Part shown: piece by piece, positions 26,181 through 35,295 of the stretch
Position numbering within the stretch: position 1 is the stretch's first letter
How the letters are laid out: every line of letters begins with the position of its first letter
Assembly (NCBI GenBank): GCA_963697525.1
Contig: OY969087.1
Location: 2,914,001-2,978,000 of the forward strand
DNA length: 64,000 bases
Source: Bradymonas sp963697525
GTDB taxonomy: Bacteria; Myxococcota_A; Bradymonadia; Bradymonadales; Bradymonadaceae
Direction: 5' to 3'
Position numbers and translations under genes: made by a program
Notes under the pieces: generated by a model
Database searches by the model: none
Told to the model about the DNA's origin: nothing
The model's input: the letters and a program-made list of their open reading frames with translations, nothing else

Positions 26181-27817
26181 ATGGGCGAGCAATCTGTCGG
26201 CGGTGGTCAGGCTCCCGAGGCGGGCGCGTGGGGGCGCTACCTGCGCTGGCCGCTGCCGCTGGCCAGCATCTGGTTGCTCGCGCCGGTGTTGGGCATCCTC
26301 ATCCGGTTGAGCATCGAGCCCATCGCGCCCCACGACTACTGGTGGTCGCTGGCGATGGGAAGGCTGTTCGCCCACACCGGGCATCTCCCCAGCGAAAACC
26401 ACTGGCTGTACACGCTGCCCCAGCACAAGGCCTACGTCGACCAGCCGTGGTTGGCGCAGTGGCTGATGTTCGAGATCTACAGCATCTTCGGCCATGTCGG
26501 CACGATACTCACCCGCACAACCATCGCGGCCCTGGCGTGGGGGGGCGTGGTCGTGGTCGCGCTGACGCGCTGCGACGATCCGCGCGCCGTCGGCGGCATC
26601 GCGCTGGCGGTGGCGGCGGTCAGCGGCCCGATCTTCAGCGTGCGGACCCGCATTTACGCCTTCCTTCCTTATATCATCATGCTAGCCGTCGTGCTGTCGG
26701 TGGCGACGGGCCGGTGGCGACGCCGCTGGCTGTTCGTTCTGGCGCCGCTGACGGCCTTGTGGGCCAATCTTCACGGCACGTTCATGCTCGTGCCGGCTTT
26801 TGTAGGGCTGATCGGCGGGAGCGTGGTGGCCGAGCGTTGGCTCGAGCAGCGGCGCATCGATTGGCAAGAGGCCGCGACCTGGGCGGGCGCGATGGTCGCC
26901 GTGCTAGCGGCCGCCATGGTCACTCCCCTGGGGCCGCGCGTCTACGGGTACGTATTTCACCTGATGTTCGCCTCCCCCGTGACCAAGTCGGTCACCGAGT
27001 GGCAGCCGCCCAACCCCCAAACTGCGCTGGGCGTGGTCGTGTTGGTGTTCATCACCGCCAGTACCGTGGTGTTGGTGCTGCGCCGCCGCCAGTTGCGCCT
27101 CTTCGAGGTCGTTCTATTTGCGGCCACCACGGTCATGGTCTCGGGCGCTCAACGCCAGTTGTTCTGGTGGGGCTCGGTGATGTTGATGGTCCTGCCTCGC
27201 CACCTGGGAGCGGTGTTGAGGCTGCGTCCGTGGTGGAAGAGCAAGACTTCGCCGCTGCAGGGCGCCTTCCACGTGGTCATCGCCGTGGTGTTGCTGCTGG
27301 CGGCGGTGGCCATCCAGCCGGGGCTACCCCTGTACCGGCTGGCGATGCGCGTTACTGAGGGGTATGCCCGGCGAAGCAACCCCGGCCGCGACGTGCTCTT
27401 TGCCCTCAACCCCACGCGCATCATGGCGGGGCTCGAGGCCTACGGTTTTCCCGGCGGATCTTTCACGACCAGGCAGTGGGTGGCTATGTGGAGTACGTGC
27501 TGGGGACGGACGCCGCGCCGCAGGTGTCGTTCGTCGACCAGCGCATGGAGTTCATCCCCGACAAAGTCTGGAAAGAATACTTCCATCTTTCGGCGGCCGA
27601 CAAAGGCTGGAAGAAGCTGGTCGCCAAATACGACATCGGCACCATGATCTTGCGGCCCCACGAGCAGGCCAAGCTCATCGAAGCGTTGGAGGCCGATCCG
27701 GACTGGACGCTGGTCGCCGTCGACGAGGCGCACCTGTTATTCATGCGCTCGGCGGCCACCGACGTCATTACTCGATGGCGCTCAGCACCCAGCGGAATAG
27801 CAGCATCGAGCCGGTAA
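26181..27817 (+). CDS. GT-C-like polytopic membrane protein, frameshifted near the 3' end
   Basis: A membrane protein of about 540 residues with ten or more hydrophobic segments. The first periplasmic loop (PHDYWWSLAMGRLF) resembles the acidic loop of GT-C glycosyltransferases that use lipid-linked sugars. The main frame runs from 26181 to about 27450. The protein then continues in another frame as RIFHDQAVGGYVEYVLGTD through LVAVDEAHLLFMRSA to 27817, matching the soluble tail expected of such proteins. A missing base near 27450-27460 explains it; whether this is mutation or assembly error is unknown. It starts 7 bp after the pilin gene. It may glycosylate the pilus, which is inference only. 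Confidence 0.65.
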
Positions 27818-28460
27818 AGAACACCGCGTCCATCGCCAGCATCGCCCGCGCCCACGCCCACACCGCTTCCACATCGGGCGGGGTGCCCAGCAGCAGCGCC
27901 GTGGACTTGACGCCGCCGATGATCAGGGGCACGGCCAGGGGAAATAAGACGATGGGCAACAGCACGTCTTTGAGGCGGCTGTGCACGAGCATCGCCGAGA
28001 TGAGCGTACCCAGGGCGGCAAAACCCAGCGTGCCCGTCGCCAGCAGGAGCGCGTACCAGCCCAGGTGAGCGAGGATGTCGACGCTGAACGCCAGCGCCAA
28101 CAGGGGCACGAGCACGGCCTCGAAGATGCCCATGAACAGCAGGTTGACCAGCAGCTTGCCGCAGTACAGCGAGACGTGGGTGTTGGGGATGAGGGCCAGC
28201 GCCCGCAGACAGCCGCTGTCCTTTTCCTGGGCGAAGGTGCGCCCGATGGCGAGCATGCCCGCAAGGACGACCGCGACCCACAAGATCCCCGGAAAGACGA
28301 AGGCGACCGTCTTCTCGTCCTGGTAGAACGCGAAGGTAAAGATCACCATCAGCAGCACCGAGAACGACGTCGTCGTCACCAGCGTCTCGCCGGTGCGCAG
28401 CTCGCGGCGCAGGTCCTTTCGCACGATGGCGAGGGTCTGTTGGAGAAAGGTGGGCTTCAT
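27768..28460 (-). CDS. ccmB: Heme exporter permease CcmB
   Basis: A 230-residue inner-membrane protein with six hydrophobic segments, of normal CcmB length. Typical motifs include IVRKDLRRELRT at the start and TFAQEKDSGCLRALALIP in the first cytoplasmic loop. With CcmA and CcmC it supplies heme to CcmE in cytochrome c maturation System I. Its 3' end overlaps the tail of the convergent GT-C-like gene. A gap of 96 bp separates it from ccmA upstream. Confidence 0.92.
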   Translation of the reverse strand: MKPTFLQQTLAIVRKDLRRELRTGETLVTTTSFSVLLMVIFTFAFYQDEKTVAFVFPGILWVAVVLAGMLAIGRTFAQEKDSGCLRALALIPNTHVSLYCGKLLVNLLFMGIFEAVLVPLLALAFSVDILAHLGWYALLLATGTLGFAALGTLISAMLVHSRLKDVLLPIVLFPLAVPLIIGGVKSTALLLGTPPDVEAVWAWARAMLAMDAVFFTGSMLLFRWVLSAIE

Positions 28461-28556
28461 GGAACGCAGACAGCAGTTCTCGGTGCTTGGCTATTGGTGT
28501 TTGGTTTTGGCTGCGCGCGGCGTGCCCGGCGAACACACACAAGTTGCTCGCGGCGT

Positions 28557-29249
28557 CTAAGCATAGAGCTTATAGGTGTCGGCGATGTCTTCGCCGGCTT
28601 GCAAGGGGCCGAAATGGTTGAGCTTCCCGCGGCGCAGCACGGCGACCTGGTCGGCCAGGCCCTCGAGCATGTCCAGATCGTGGGTAACCAGTACCAGGAG
28701 ACGGCCCTCCTGGCGAAGCTCGTCGAAGAGCGCGGCCATCTCGGCGCGCCCGTCCTGGTCGAGGCCGGTCATGGGCTCGTCGAGCAGGAGCACCGACGGC
28801 TGGTGGAGCAGGGCGCGCGCCAGCGTCAGGCGCTGCTTCATGCCCCGGGAGTAGGCGTCGACGCGGCGGTCGGCCGCGCGGCTCAGCCCGACGCGCTCGA
28901 GCCAGCGCTCGGCGAGCTCGTCGGGGGCGTCCAGACCATACATTTGGGCAAAAAATTCGAGGTTCTCGCGGCCGGTGAGCTCGGCGTAGACCAGCGAGTC
29001 GTGGCTGACCCAGCCGATGCGGTGGCGCCCGCGCCGGGCGAACGCCGTCCAATCATGGGCGCCATAAAACACCTGGCCGTCGGAGGGCTTGTCGAGGGTG
29101 GCCAGGATGTTGAGCAGGGTGGTCTTGCCGGCGCCGTTATCCCCGACGAGTCCGGTCAGCGTGCCCGCCTCCAATTCCATCGACACCCGATGGAGGGCGA
29201 ACGTGCGTCCGTAGACTCGCGAGACGGACTGCAGCCGGATTGACTTCAT
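28557..29249 (-). CDS. ccmA: Heme exporter ATP-binding protein CcmA
   Basis: A 230-residue ABC ATPase with Walker A GDNGAGKTT, a signature region YSRGMKQRLTLARALL, Walker B VLLLDEP, and the H-loop in VTHDLDML. Position next to ccmB identifies it as CcmA, which drives release of heme-loaded CcmE. The start codon overlaps the stop of the upstream CcmI-like gene by 4 bp, so translation is coupled. Confidence 0.9.
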   Translation of the reverse strand: MKSIRLQSVSRVYGRTFALHRVSMELEAGTLTGLVGDNGAGKTTLLNILATLDKPSDGQVFYGAHDWTAFARRGRHRIGWVSHDSLVYAELTGRENLEFFAQMYGLDAPDELAERWLERVGLSRAADRRVDAYSRGMKQRLTLARALLHQPSVLLLDEPMTGLDQDGRAEMAALFDELRQEGRLLVLVTHDLDMLEGLADQVAVLRRGKLNHFGPLQAGEDIADTYKLYA

Positions 29250-30637
29250 GCGGCACGTTCCTCGAGGTCTCGCAGCTTCTTCATGATCAGGGCAATGCGC
29301 TCACGAAGCAGAAGCGACTCGCGCTCGTACTCCAGGTCGGAGACCTCGCCCTCTTCGTAGTCCTCCTCGAGGATGGCCAGCTCGTCGAGCAGCTCCTCGC
29401 GCTCCTGAGAGAGGATGGCGACCAGCTCACCGGAGGAATGGGAAGCGTCGAGGCGCTTCTTCTCGCCGCGGGCGTACACCAGCACGAAGCCGGCGCCCAG
29501 CAGCCCCAGCGCCAGCGCGATCCACGCGCCGTAGGGGCGGTCGAAGGGCAGGCCGCTGACCTCGAAGGCGAAGGATTGTCCGCGGTCGAGCTTGCGCCCG
29601 TCGGCCGACAAATACGCCCCGCGCCCGGCGCCAGTGGCGCCGTTGCCGTCGTTGACCTTGACCTTAAAGCCCGGCGCGGCCAGCGAGACATCCTTGAAGT
29701 ACGGAATCTTGACCTGCTGGCTCTGCGATTCCAGGGGGACGACCACTTTGACGTTTTTGGTGGGGTAGGCGACCGTCTGCTCGTAGGCCAGGCTGGGGCT
29801 GGTGACCTTCATCGAAAAGGAGATGCTCACGGGCACCGCCTCGCCGGGTTTGAGCATGCCCTTCCAGTAGACGATGCTGTTAACGATCTTGGTCTTGCCC
29901 GGGCCGCTGGCGTGGATGCCCAGCGCCTTGGTCGGCAGCTCGATGGGCAGGCCGTTTTCGTATTTTTTGCCCGGCAGCGCCGAGGTATCGATGGCCTTAT
30001 CGCCGTCGACGGTGATGCGGTAGAACTGCTGGAAGAAGATGCTGTCTTCCCACACGTTGGCGATGGTCTGCAGGTCCTCGATGACCACGTGCGAGGTGTC
30101 GTGGCCGAGCTCGTAGACGGGCACGGTCAGCTTGATGCCCGGGGCGGGCACCTTGGGGGCGCTCTTGAAGGTCACGCCGCCCTGGGTGGTCACCGCGTGC
30201 AGGCGCAGCCCGGATTGCTCGAGGCTGCGCGGCACGTTGGCGAAGGTCGCCGTACCCGAGGCGTCGGTGACCGCCGTCCACTCGTTCTGCGGCTTGGGAT
30301 CGTTGGGCTCGAACGGTCCCTTGGGCCGGGCGGCCTGCAGGATCACCGGCTGGTGGGCCAGCGGCTTGGCGTTTTTGCCGCCGGTGACCACGCGCACGGG
30401 CACCGAGAAGGTCGCCTGGGGCGCCTTGGCGGCGGCCGCGGGCTTGGCGTCAGTCGCGGGTTTGGCGGCGGCTGCTTGCGGCGCGGGCTGCTGCGTGGCC
30501 GGCGGGTCGGCGGGGCGCTGTCCCTTGTCGGGCACGCCCTGAGCGAATGCGCTCGCCGGGACGAGCAGGGCGAGCAGCACAATGGCGGCGCCCCGCGGCA
30601 GGCGGCGGCTGGGTACATTGTCGGATGAGAGCTTCAT
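29246..30637 (-). CDS. Exported membrane protein with CcmI-like C-terminus
   Basis: A 463-residue protein with a cleavable signal peptide (LLALLVPASAFAQ), a Pro/Ala-rich stretch and beta-rich domains, the first Ig/carboxypeptidase-regulatory-like (TAVTDASGTATFANVP). One C-terminal membrane segment (WIALALGLLGAGFVLVYA) leads to a cytoplasmic coiled coil with EEGEVSDLEYERES. That last pattern resembles the helical unit of CcmI. The large domain is therefore periplasmic and the tail cytoplasmic. It overlaps both neighbours by 4 bp inside the ccm run, so it very likely works in cytochrome maturation, but the step is unknown. Confidence 0.75.
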   Translation of the reverse strand: MKLSSDNVPSRRLPRGAAIVLLALLVPASAFAQGVPDKGQRPADPPATQQPAPQAAAAKPATDAKPAAAAKAPQATFSVPVRVVTGGKNAKPLAHQPVILQAARPKGPFEPNDPKPQNEWTAVTDASGTATFANVPRSLEQSGLRLHAVTTQGGVTFKSAPKVPAPGIKLTVPVYELGHDTSHVVIEDLQTIANVWEDSIFFQQFYRITVDGDKAIDTSALPGKKYENGLPIELPTKALGIHASGPGKTKIVNSIVYWKGMLKPGEAVPVSISFSMKVTSPSLAYEQTVAYPTKNVKVVVPLESQSQQVKIPYFKDVSLAAPGFKVKVNDGNGATGAGRGAYLSADGRKLDRGQSFAFEVSGLPFDRPYGAWIALALGLLGAGFVLVYARGEKKRLDASHSSGELVAILSQEREELLDELAILEEDYEEGEVSDLEYERESLLLRERIALIMKKLRDLEERAA

Positions 30638-31200
30638 GTCGCCACCTCCGAGCCGGAACTGGGAATTGCGTGAGATTCGAGGCCCGCGTTCTGGTCCTGC
30701 GAGCTGGCGGATGGGTCAGGCAGCGTGGCGCCGCATTGGCTGCAGAAGCGCGCGTCGCTGTCCATCTGCTTGCCACACTCCGGGCAGTCGACGATCGCGG
30801 GTGTGGCCGCCGAGAGCGCCCGGGCCTCCTCGGCCTGGCGCTGGCGGGCCAGCTGCTGGCGGCGCTTGTCGAGCTGCTCGTCGATGGCCGTCTCCCAGCC
30901 ACGTCCGCCGTGCAGCTCGTCGAGCTCGCGCATGACCTTGACGGCCTGGCGCTCGTAGCGCCGCTTGAGGTCCTTGTAGTCCTCGTCGGTCAGCTTGCCG
31001 AGGTCGTGGTCGAATTCGAGCTCGCGCAGCGATTGCAACAGCGTCGATTCGTGGGCCACCAGCGCCTCCACGCGGCGCAGGTCCTCGTGGAGGACCTCGT
31101 AGCGAAGCTGGTCGCGGCGGCTGGCCACAAACGGCTTGAGCAGGCTTACGATGGCGAACAGCGTAAAGAGGACTGCGCCGATGATCAGAAGGAGCGTCAT
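30634..31200 (-). CDS. CcmI-like protein with C-terminal zinc ribbon
   Basis: A 188-residue protein. An N-terminal membrane segment (TLLLIIGAVLFTLFAIVSLL) is followed by a coiled-coil region with LRELEFDHDLGKLTDEDY, characteristic of the first helical part of CcmI. A zinc ribbon then shows CPECGK and CSQCGA (two CxxC knuckles). True CcmI proteins carry a TPR domain instead, so this is a shortened or rearranged form. The start MTLLLIIG overlaps the ccmF stop by 4 bp and its own stop overlaps the next gene. Confidence 0.8.
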   Translation of the reverse strand: MTLLLIIGAVLFTLFAIVSLLKPFVASRRDQLRYEVLHEDLRRVEALVAHESTLLQSLRELEFDHDLGKLTDEDYKDLKRRYERQAVKVMRELDELHGGRGWETAIDEQLDKRRQQLARQRQAEEARALSAATPAIVDCPECGKQMDSDARFCSQCGATLPDPSASSQDQNAGLESHAIPSSGSEVAT

Positions 31201-33404
31201 GAGGCCTCCTCTGTGCGAGGCGGGTGCGCAGGTGCGGGCGCCGGATTCGCAGGTGCGGGAGCCGGATCCAACAGGCCGGCCTTCTCCCAGCGGGCGGCCG
31301 AGCCCCAATCGGTATCGGACTCGACCTGCCAGACAATCGAGGGGATGAGCATGGCGCCCACCAGCGAGAGCATGGCGATCGAGCGGCCAAAGCCCAGCGG
31401 CGAGCGTCCCAGAGCGGCGACCGCATCGCGCGAGGGCCACAGGCAGATGAAGGTGCCCAGCATCATCACGAACGCCGCCGCCCAATACCACCAGGTAAAC
31501 GGCTCGACGAAGACCTTGAAGGTCGCCGAGGCCCCGTTTTGGGTGGCGCTGACGAAGGCGATGTACACGTCTTCGAGGGGGCTGGACTTGATGTCGATCT
31601 CGCTGGTCATCATCTGGCGGCTGCCGTAGCGCGCCTTGCCCGGGTGCATGTCGTAGACGTGATGGCCGTCATGGTGGATGTCCATATTGGCCAGGATGAG
31701 CAGCTTGCCCGGGGGGTTCTTCTCGTCGAGGCCCTTGTAGGTCATCGTGTAGTCGCCCACGGTGGTGGACTCGCCGATTTTGAGGGCGACGTCCTTTTCG
31801 ACCTTCAGGGCGTTGCCCGAGAAGGCCAAAAACGCGCACACCAGGCCCATGTGGACGATGTAGCCGCCGTAGCGGCGCCGCTGCTTCTGGAACAACTTGA
31901 GCAGCGCGTCGATGACCGATTCACCGTGGGCGCGCCGGCGCGCGGAGATGCCCCGGTAGAATTCCTGGACGATGGTCGAGGTCACGAACACGCATCCGGT
32001 GATGACGCTGATGGTGTAAAATTGGGTCAGCCCGCTGGGCACGACGTTCAGGTAGCGGCCGCGCAACATCCAGTAGCTCCCCAACAGCAGCGGGCTGGCG
32101 ATGGCCGTGCCCAGCAGGGGGCCGACGAAGTCGCGCCGGAAGTTCTTCCAGGTCGCCCGTCGCCAGGCGATGACCGTGCCCACGCCCATCATCACCAACA
32201 TGAGGATCGCCAGCGGGATCATCCAGCGGTTGTACCACGGCGGGCCCACGGCGACCTTCTGGCCGGTGATGCCCTCCTTGATCTTGGGCCACAGGGTGCC
32301 GAAGAGCACCACCACGGTCATGGCCAAAAACAGCCAGTTGTTGAGCATGAAGCTCGCCTCCCGGCTGGCCACGCTGTCGAGCCTATTGGTGCTGTTGAGC
32401 CCCTTCCAACGCCAGACCAACAGGGCCAGGCTGACAACGATGACGCTGAGCAGGAAGGTCAGGAAGTACGGGCCGATGGTGCTCTGGGCGAAGCTGTGCA
32501 CCGACTGGATGAGCCCGCTTCGGGTGATGTAGGTGCCGAAGACGGTGAGCACGTAGGTCGCGATCATCAACACCACGTTCCACCGCTTGAGCATGTCGCG
32601 GCGCTCCTGGATCATCAGCGAGTGGATGAGCGCCGTGGACATCAGCCAGGGCATGAACGCGGCGTTCTCCACCGGGTCCCACGCCCAGTAGCCGCCCCAG
32701 CCCAGCTCCTCATAGGCCCACATGCCGCCCAGGATATTGCCGATGGTCAGAAACAGCCACGGCACCAGAATCCAGGCGCGCGCCGCCTCCACCCACTTCG
32801 AGTCCGAGCGCCCGGTGATCAGCGCTGCCAGCGCGAACGCAAACGGCACGGTCATCGAGGACAGTCCGGTCAGCAGCGACGGCGGGTGCATGACCATCTT
32901 GGGGGTCTGCAAGATGGGGTTGAGCCCCTCACCGGTGGTGGGGTGGTGGATGACCTGGTAGGCGTCGAACGGGTTGGAGCCAAACGCCAGGATGACCAAT
33001 AGCCCGGCCATCAGGGCCAGGCAGACCATGGTCACCCAGGGCATAAATTCCTGGTAGGAGTCGCGGTAGACCCACAGGCACAGGGTGGTGAAAAAGCCCA
33101 CCACCGTCACCCAGAACAAGAGGCTGCCGGCCTGTCCACCCCAGAACGCGCCGATGAGGTAGAACAACGGCATCGTCTTGTCGGTGTTGTTGACCACGTA
33201 CTCCAGGCTGAAGTCGTGGGTGATCAGCGCGTGCAGCAGCACGGTGGCGGCGATGGCCACGGCGCCGAAGGTGGTAAACGCCGCAAACCGGCTGGCGTGA
33301 AGAAAGCGGCGCGAGCCGGTGCGGCCGGCCACGAAGGCCAGCGCCGTTCCCACCAGCGCCGCATACAGGGCGAAGTAGATCGCAAAAGAGCCGATTGTAT
33401 TCAT
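31197..33404 (-). CDS. ccmF: Cytochrome c heme lyase subunit CcmF
   Basis: A 735-residue polytopic membrane protein with about fifteen segments. The heme-handling WWD motif is clear (WGGYWAWDPVENAAFMPWL), with MHPPSLLTG before it and YITRSGLIQSVHSFAQS after. CcmF joins reduced heme from CcmE to CxxCH sites of apocytochromes in the periplasm. Length is slightly above the usual 650, due to the C-terminal extension ending in a Pro/Ala tail. CcmH and CcmG, its usual partners, are not found in this window. Confidence 0.95.
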   Translation of the reverse strand: MNTIGSFAIYFALYAALVGTALAFVAGRTGSRRFLHASRFAAFTTFGAVAIAATVLLHALITHDFSLEYVVNNTDKTMPLFYLIGAFWGGQAGSLLFWVTVVGFFTTLCLWVYRDSYQEFMPWVTMVCLALMAGLLVILAFGSNPFDAYQVIHHPTTGEGLNPILQTPKMVMHPPSLLTGLSSMTVPFAFALAALITGRSDSKWVEAARAWILVPWLFLTIGNILGGMWAYEELGWGGYWAWDPVENAAFMPWLMSTALIHSLMIQERRDMLKRWNVVLMIATYVLTVFGTYITRSGLIQSVHSFAQSTIGPYFLTFLLSVIVVSLALLVWRWKGLNSTNRLDSVASREASFMLNNWLFLAMTVVVLFGTLWPKIKEGITGQKVAVGPPWYNRWMIPLAILMLVMMGVGTVIAWRRATWKNFRRDFVGPLLGTAIASPLLLGSYWMLRGRYLNVVPSGLTQFYTISVITGCVFVTSTIVQEFYRGISARRRAHGESVIDALLKLFQKQRRRYGGYIVHMGLVCAFLAFSGNALKVEKDVALKIGESTTVGDYTMTYKGLDEKNPPGKLLILANMDIHHDGHHVYDMHPGKARYGSRQMMTSEIDIKSSPLEDVYIAFVSATQNGASATFKVFVEPFTWWYWAAAFVMMLGTFICLWPSRDAVAALGRSPLGFGRSIAMLSLVGAMLIPSIVWQVESDTDWGSAARWEKAGLLDPAPAPANPAPAPAHPPRTEEAS

Positions 33405-33435
33405 CGGATATCAGGGGGGTTGGGGAAGCGGTGAG

Positions 33436-33939
33436 TCAGCGCATTGCCTGCGACCCCCCTTGGGGGACACCGGCGGGCTGGGAGGGCCCACCTTCGTAGC
33501 GGCTGGGACATTTGACCATGACCTCGTCGGCCACCAGGGTGTACTTGTCGTTGACCTTACCCTGGGCGACCACCTGCACGCCTTCTTTGAAGGTGTCGGG
33601 CAACGCACGGTCGTAGGTCACCCAAATGGTCTTTCCTTTCTCGGCGATCCGAAACTTGCGGTACAGCTCACCCTTATTGCCCTGGATGGTGCCCGGCTCG
33701 ACTTCGCCTTTGATGCGCACGCGCTGGCCGACGAGGGCGTTGCCCTGGGCCACCGCTTTGTCGACGGTGTAAAAATACGTCTCGGTCTTCAGCCCGTCGA
33801 AGACGACCCACGCCACCAGGGCGACGGCCACGAGCAGTCCCACGACGATGGGCCAATTGCCGATGCCTTCGCCCGACGACGGTGAATCTTCTAATTCGTC
33901 CAGGGGATCTTCAAGATAGTCGTTTCGTCTGGATTCCAT
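33436..33939 (-). CDS. ccmE: Heme chaperone CcmE, CxxxY type
   Basis: A 167-residue membrane-anchored periplasmic OB-fold protein. One N-terminal membrane segment (PIVVGLLVAVALVAWVVF) is followed by RVRIKGEVEPGTI and ALPDTFKEGVQVVAQG, both typical of CcmE. The heme-attachment site reads VMVKCPSRYEG. Instead of the His of HxxxY in E. coli there is Cys, giving CxxxY, the variant known from archaea and some delta-proteobacteria. The start (MESRRND) has GGAGG nine bases upstream, better than the frame's earlier ATG. It heads the minus-strand ccm run. Confidence 0.93.
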   Translation of the reverse strand: MESRRNDYLEDPLDELEDSPSSGEGIGNWPIVVGLLVAVALVAWVVFDGLKTETYFYTVDKAVAQGNALVGQRVRIKGEVEPGTIQGNKGELYRKFRIAEKGKTIWVTYDRALPDTFKEGVQVVAQGKVNDKYTLVADEVMVKCPSRYEGGPSQPAGVPQGGSQAMR

Positions 33940-34200
33940 TCTGTACCGCCTCCGGTCAGTCAGCACGCGGGTCGCGTCTGGACAACGGGCGCACGCGTAT
34001 TTTCATTCCTCGAGTCGCAGCACCTTGTGGATGATGCAAACGGAACCACGTGCGGGTTGATGGCAAGCCATTTGGAGGGCTTCTAATCAACCGACTCCTT
34101 CGTTACTGAAAAACGAAGCCGATGACAAGGTTCAGACATGGATTGTCAGAGGGCGCAACATGGCGCAATATCTGCGCCAGCGGCGATTCGCGCCCGTTGC

Positions 34201-35235
34201 TTACCCGCCGATGGCGGTCATCTGCTTGGCGGTCACCGAGCCCCCGTCGATGTCGAAGGCGTGGCGCTCTTTTTTGTTGTACAGCGCCTGCTGGATGCGC
34301 CCGACCAGCGCCTGGCGGCGAGGCTGGGGCTGGTCGATGGTGCGCAGCACCTCGCGAAGATCGACCTCGTGATCGTCGGCCAGGCAGGCGCGCAGCCCCC
34401 CTTGTGAGGTCAGGCGCACGCGGTTGCACCCGGCGCAGAAGCACTCGGTGACCGCGGCGATGATGCCAAAGGGGTGGCCCTCGGCGGGGGTGTCCGGCCC
34501 GTGCAGCCGCCAGTAGCGCGCCGGGCCTTTGCCGTAGCGGGTGGGATCGGGCTCGAGGCGCCAGTGCTCGCCGAGGGTGGCGCGCATCGTTTTGGCTGGG
34601 ACGCACTCGCCCTTGCCACGCGCCCATACCGTATCGCCGATGGGCATAAACTCGATAAAGCGCATGATCATGTCGCGCTCGATGCCAAAGCGCACCAGCT
34701 CGGGCATCTCGTCGTCGTTGAACCCGCCAACGATGACGGCGTTGAGCTTGATCTGGTCGAAGCCCGCGTTGCGGGCGGCTTCGATACCGCCGAGCACGCG
34801 CTCGAGGCTTCCCACGCGGGTGATCTCGCGGAAGCGATCGGCGTCGAGGGTGTCCAGGCTGATGTTGAGACTGTCCAGGCCGGCCGCCTTCAGGGCGTGG
34901 GCGTGGCGCTCGAGCAAAAAGGCGTTGGTGGTCATGGCCACCCGCTCGATGCCGTCGACCCCTTTGATCATCTCCACCAGGCGGGGCACGTCGGCGCGAA
35001 CCAGGGGCTCGCCGCCGGTGATGCGCACCCGGGTGACGCCCTCGGCGGCGAAGGCCTCGACGACCTCGGTGATCTCCTCGAAGGTCAGCAGCTCCTTGCG
35101 CGGCGCGTGGGGAATGCCCTCGGCGGGCATGCAGTACACGCAGCGAAAATTGCAGCGATCGGTGACGGAGACGCGCAGATACGAGATCGTGCGCCCGAAG
35201 CGGTCGGACAGCTTGTCAGGGGTGGGCTGTGCCAT
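34201..35235 (-). CDS. moaA: GTP 3',8-cyclase MoaA
   Basis: A 344-residue radical-SAM enzyme for the first step of molybdenum cofactor synthesis. The N-terminal cluster motif is CNFRCVYC; the C-terminal second-cluster motif is CAGCNRVRLTSQGGLRACL. RITGGEPLVR marks the SAM-binding region. Usual MoaA proteins end in a Gly-Gly needed in catalysis; here the end reads TAIGG, so it is intact. No other moa or moe gene is present. It lies 60 bp downstream of the lipoprotein gene on the same strand. Confidence 0.95.
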   Translation of the reverse strand: MAQPTPDKLSDRFGRTISYLRVSVTDRCNFRCVYCMPAEGIPHAPRKELLTFEEITEVVEAFAAEGVTRVRITGGEPLVRADVPRLVEMIKGVDGIERVAMTTNAFLLERHAHALKAAGLDSLNISLDTLDADRFREITRVGSLERVLGGIEAARNAGFDQIKLNAVIVGGFNDDEMPELVRFGIERDMIMRFIEFMPIGDTVWARGKGECVPAKTMRATLGEHWRLEPDPTRYGKGPARYWRLHGPDTPAEGHPFGIIAAVTECFCAGCNRVRLTSQGGLRACLADDHEVDLREVLRTIDQPQPRRQALVGRIQQALYNKKERHAFDIDGGSVTAKQMTAIGG

Positions 35236-35295
35236 GAGACGTCTGCGACGGGTCCAGGGGGGCCCGGCCCGCTGATGGGGCCGGGTGATGGTTGG

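Noticed and set aside
31224..33002. 592-codon frame opposite ccmF
   Set aside because: The CcmF WWD motif fixes the real strand; the His/Gln/Arg-rich product is a shadow.
34100..34120. Hairpin CTTCGTT/AACGAAG downstream of moaA
   Set aside because: No T run on the minus strand and a short stem; not convincing as a terminator.
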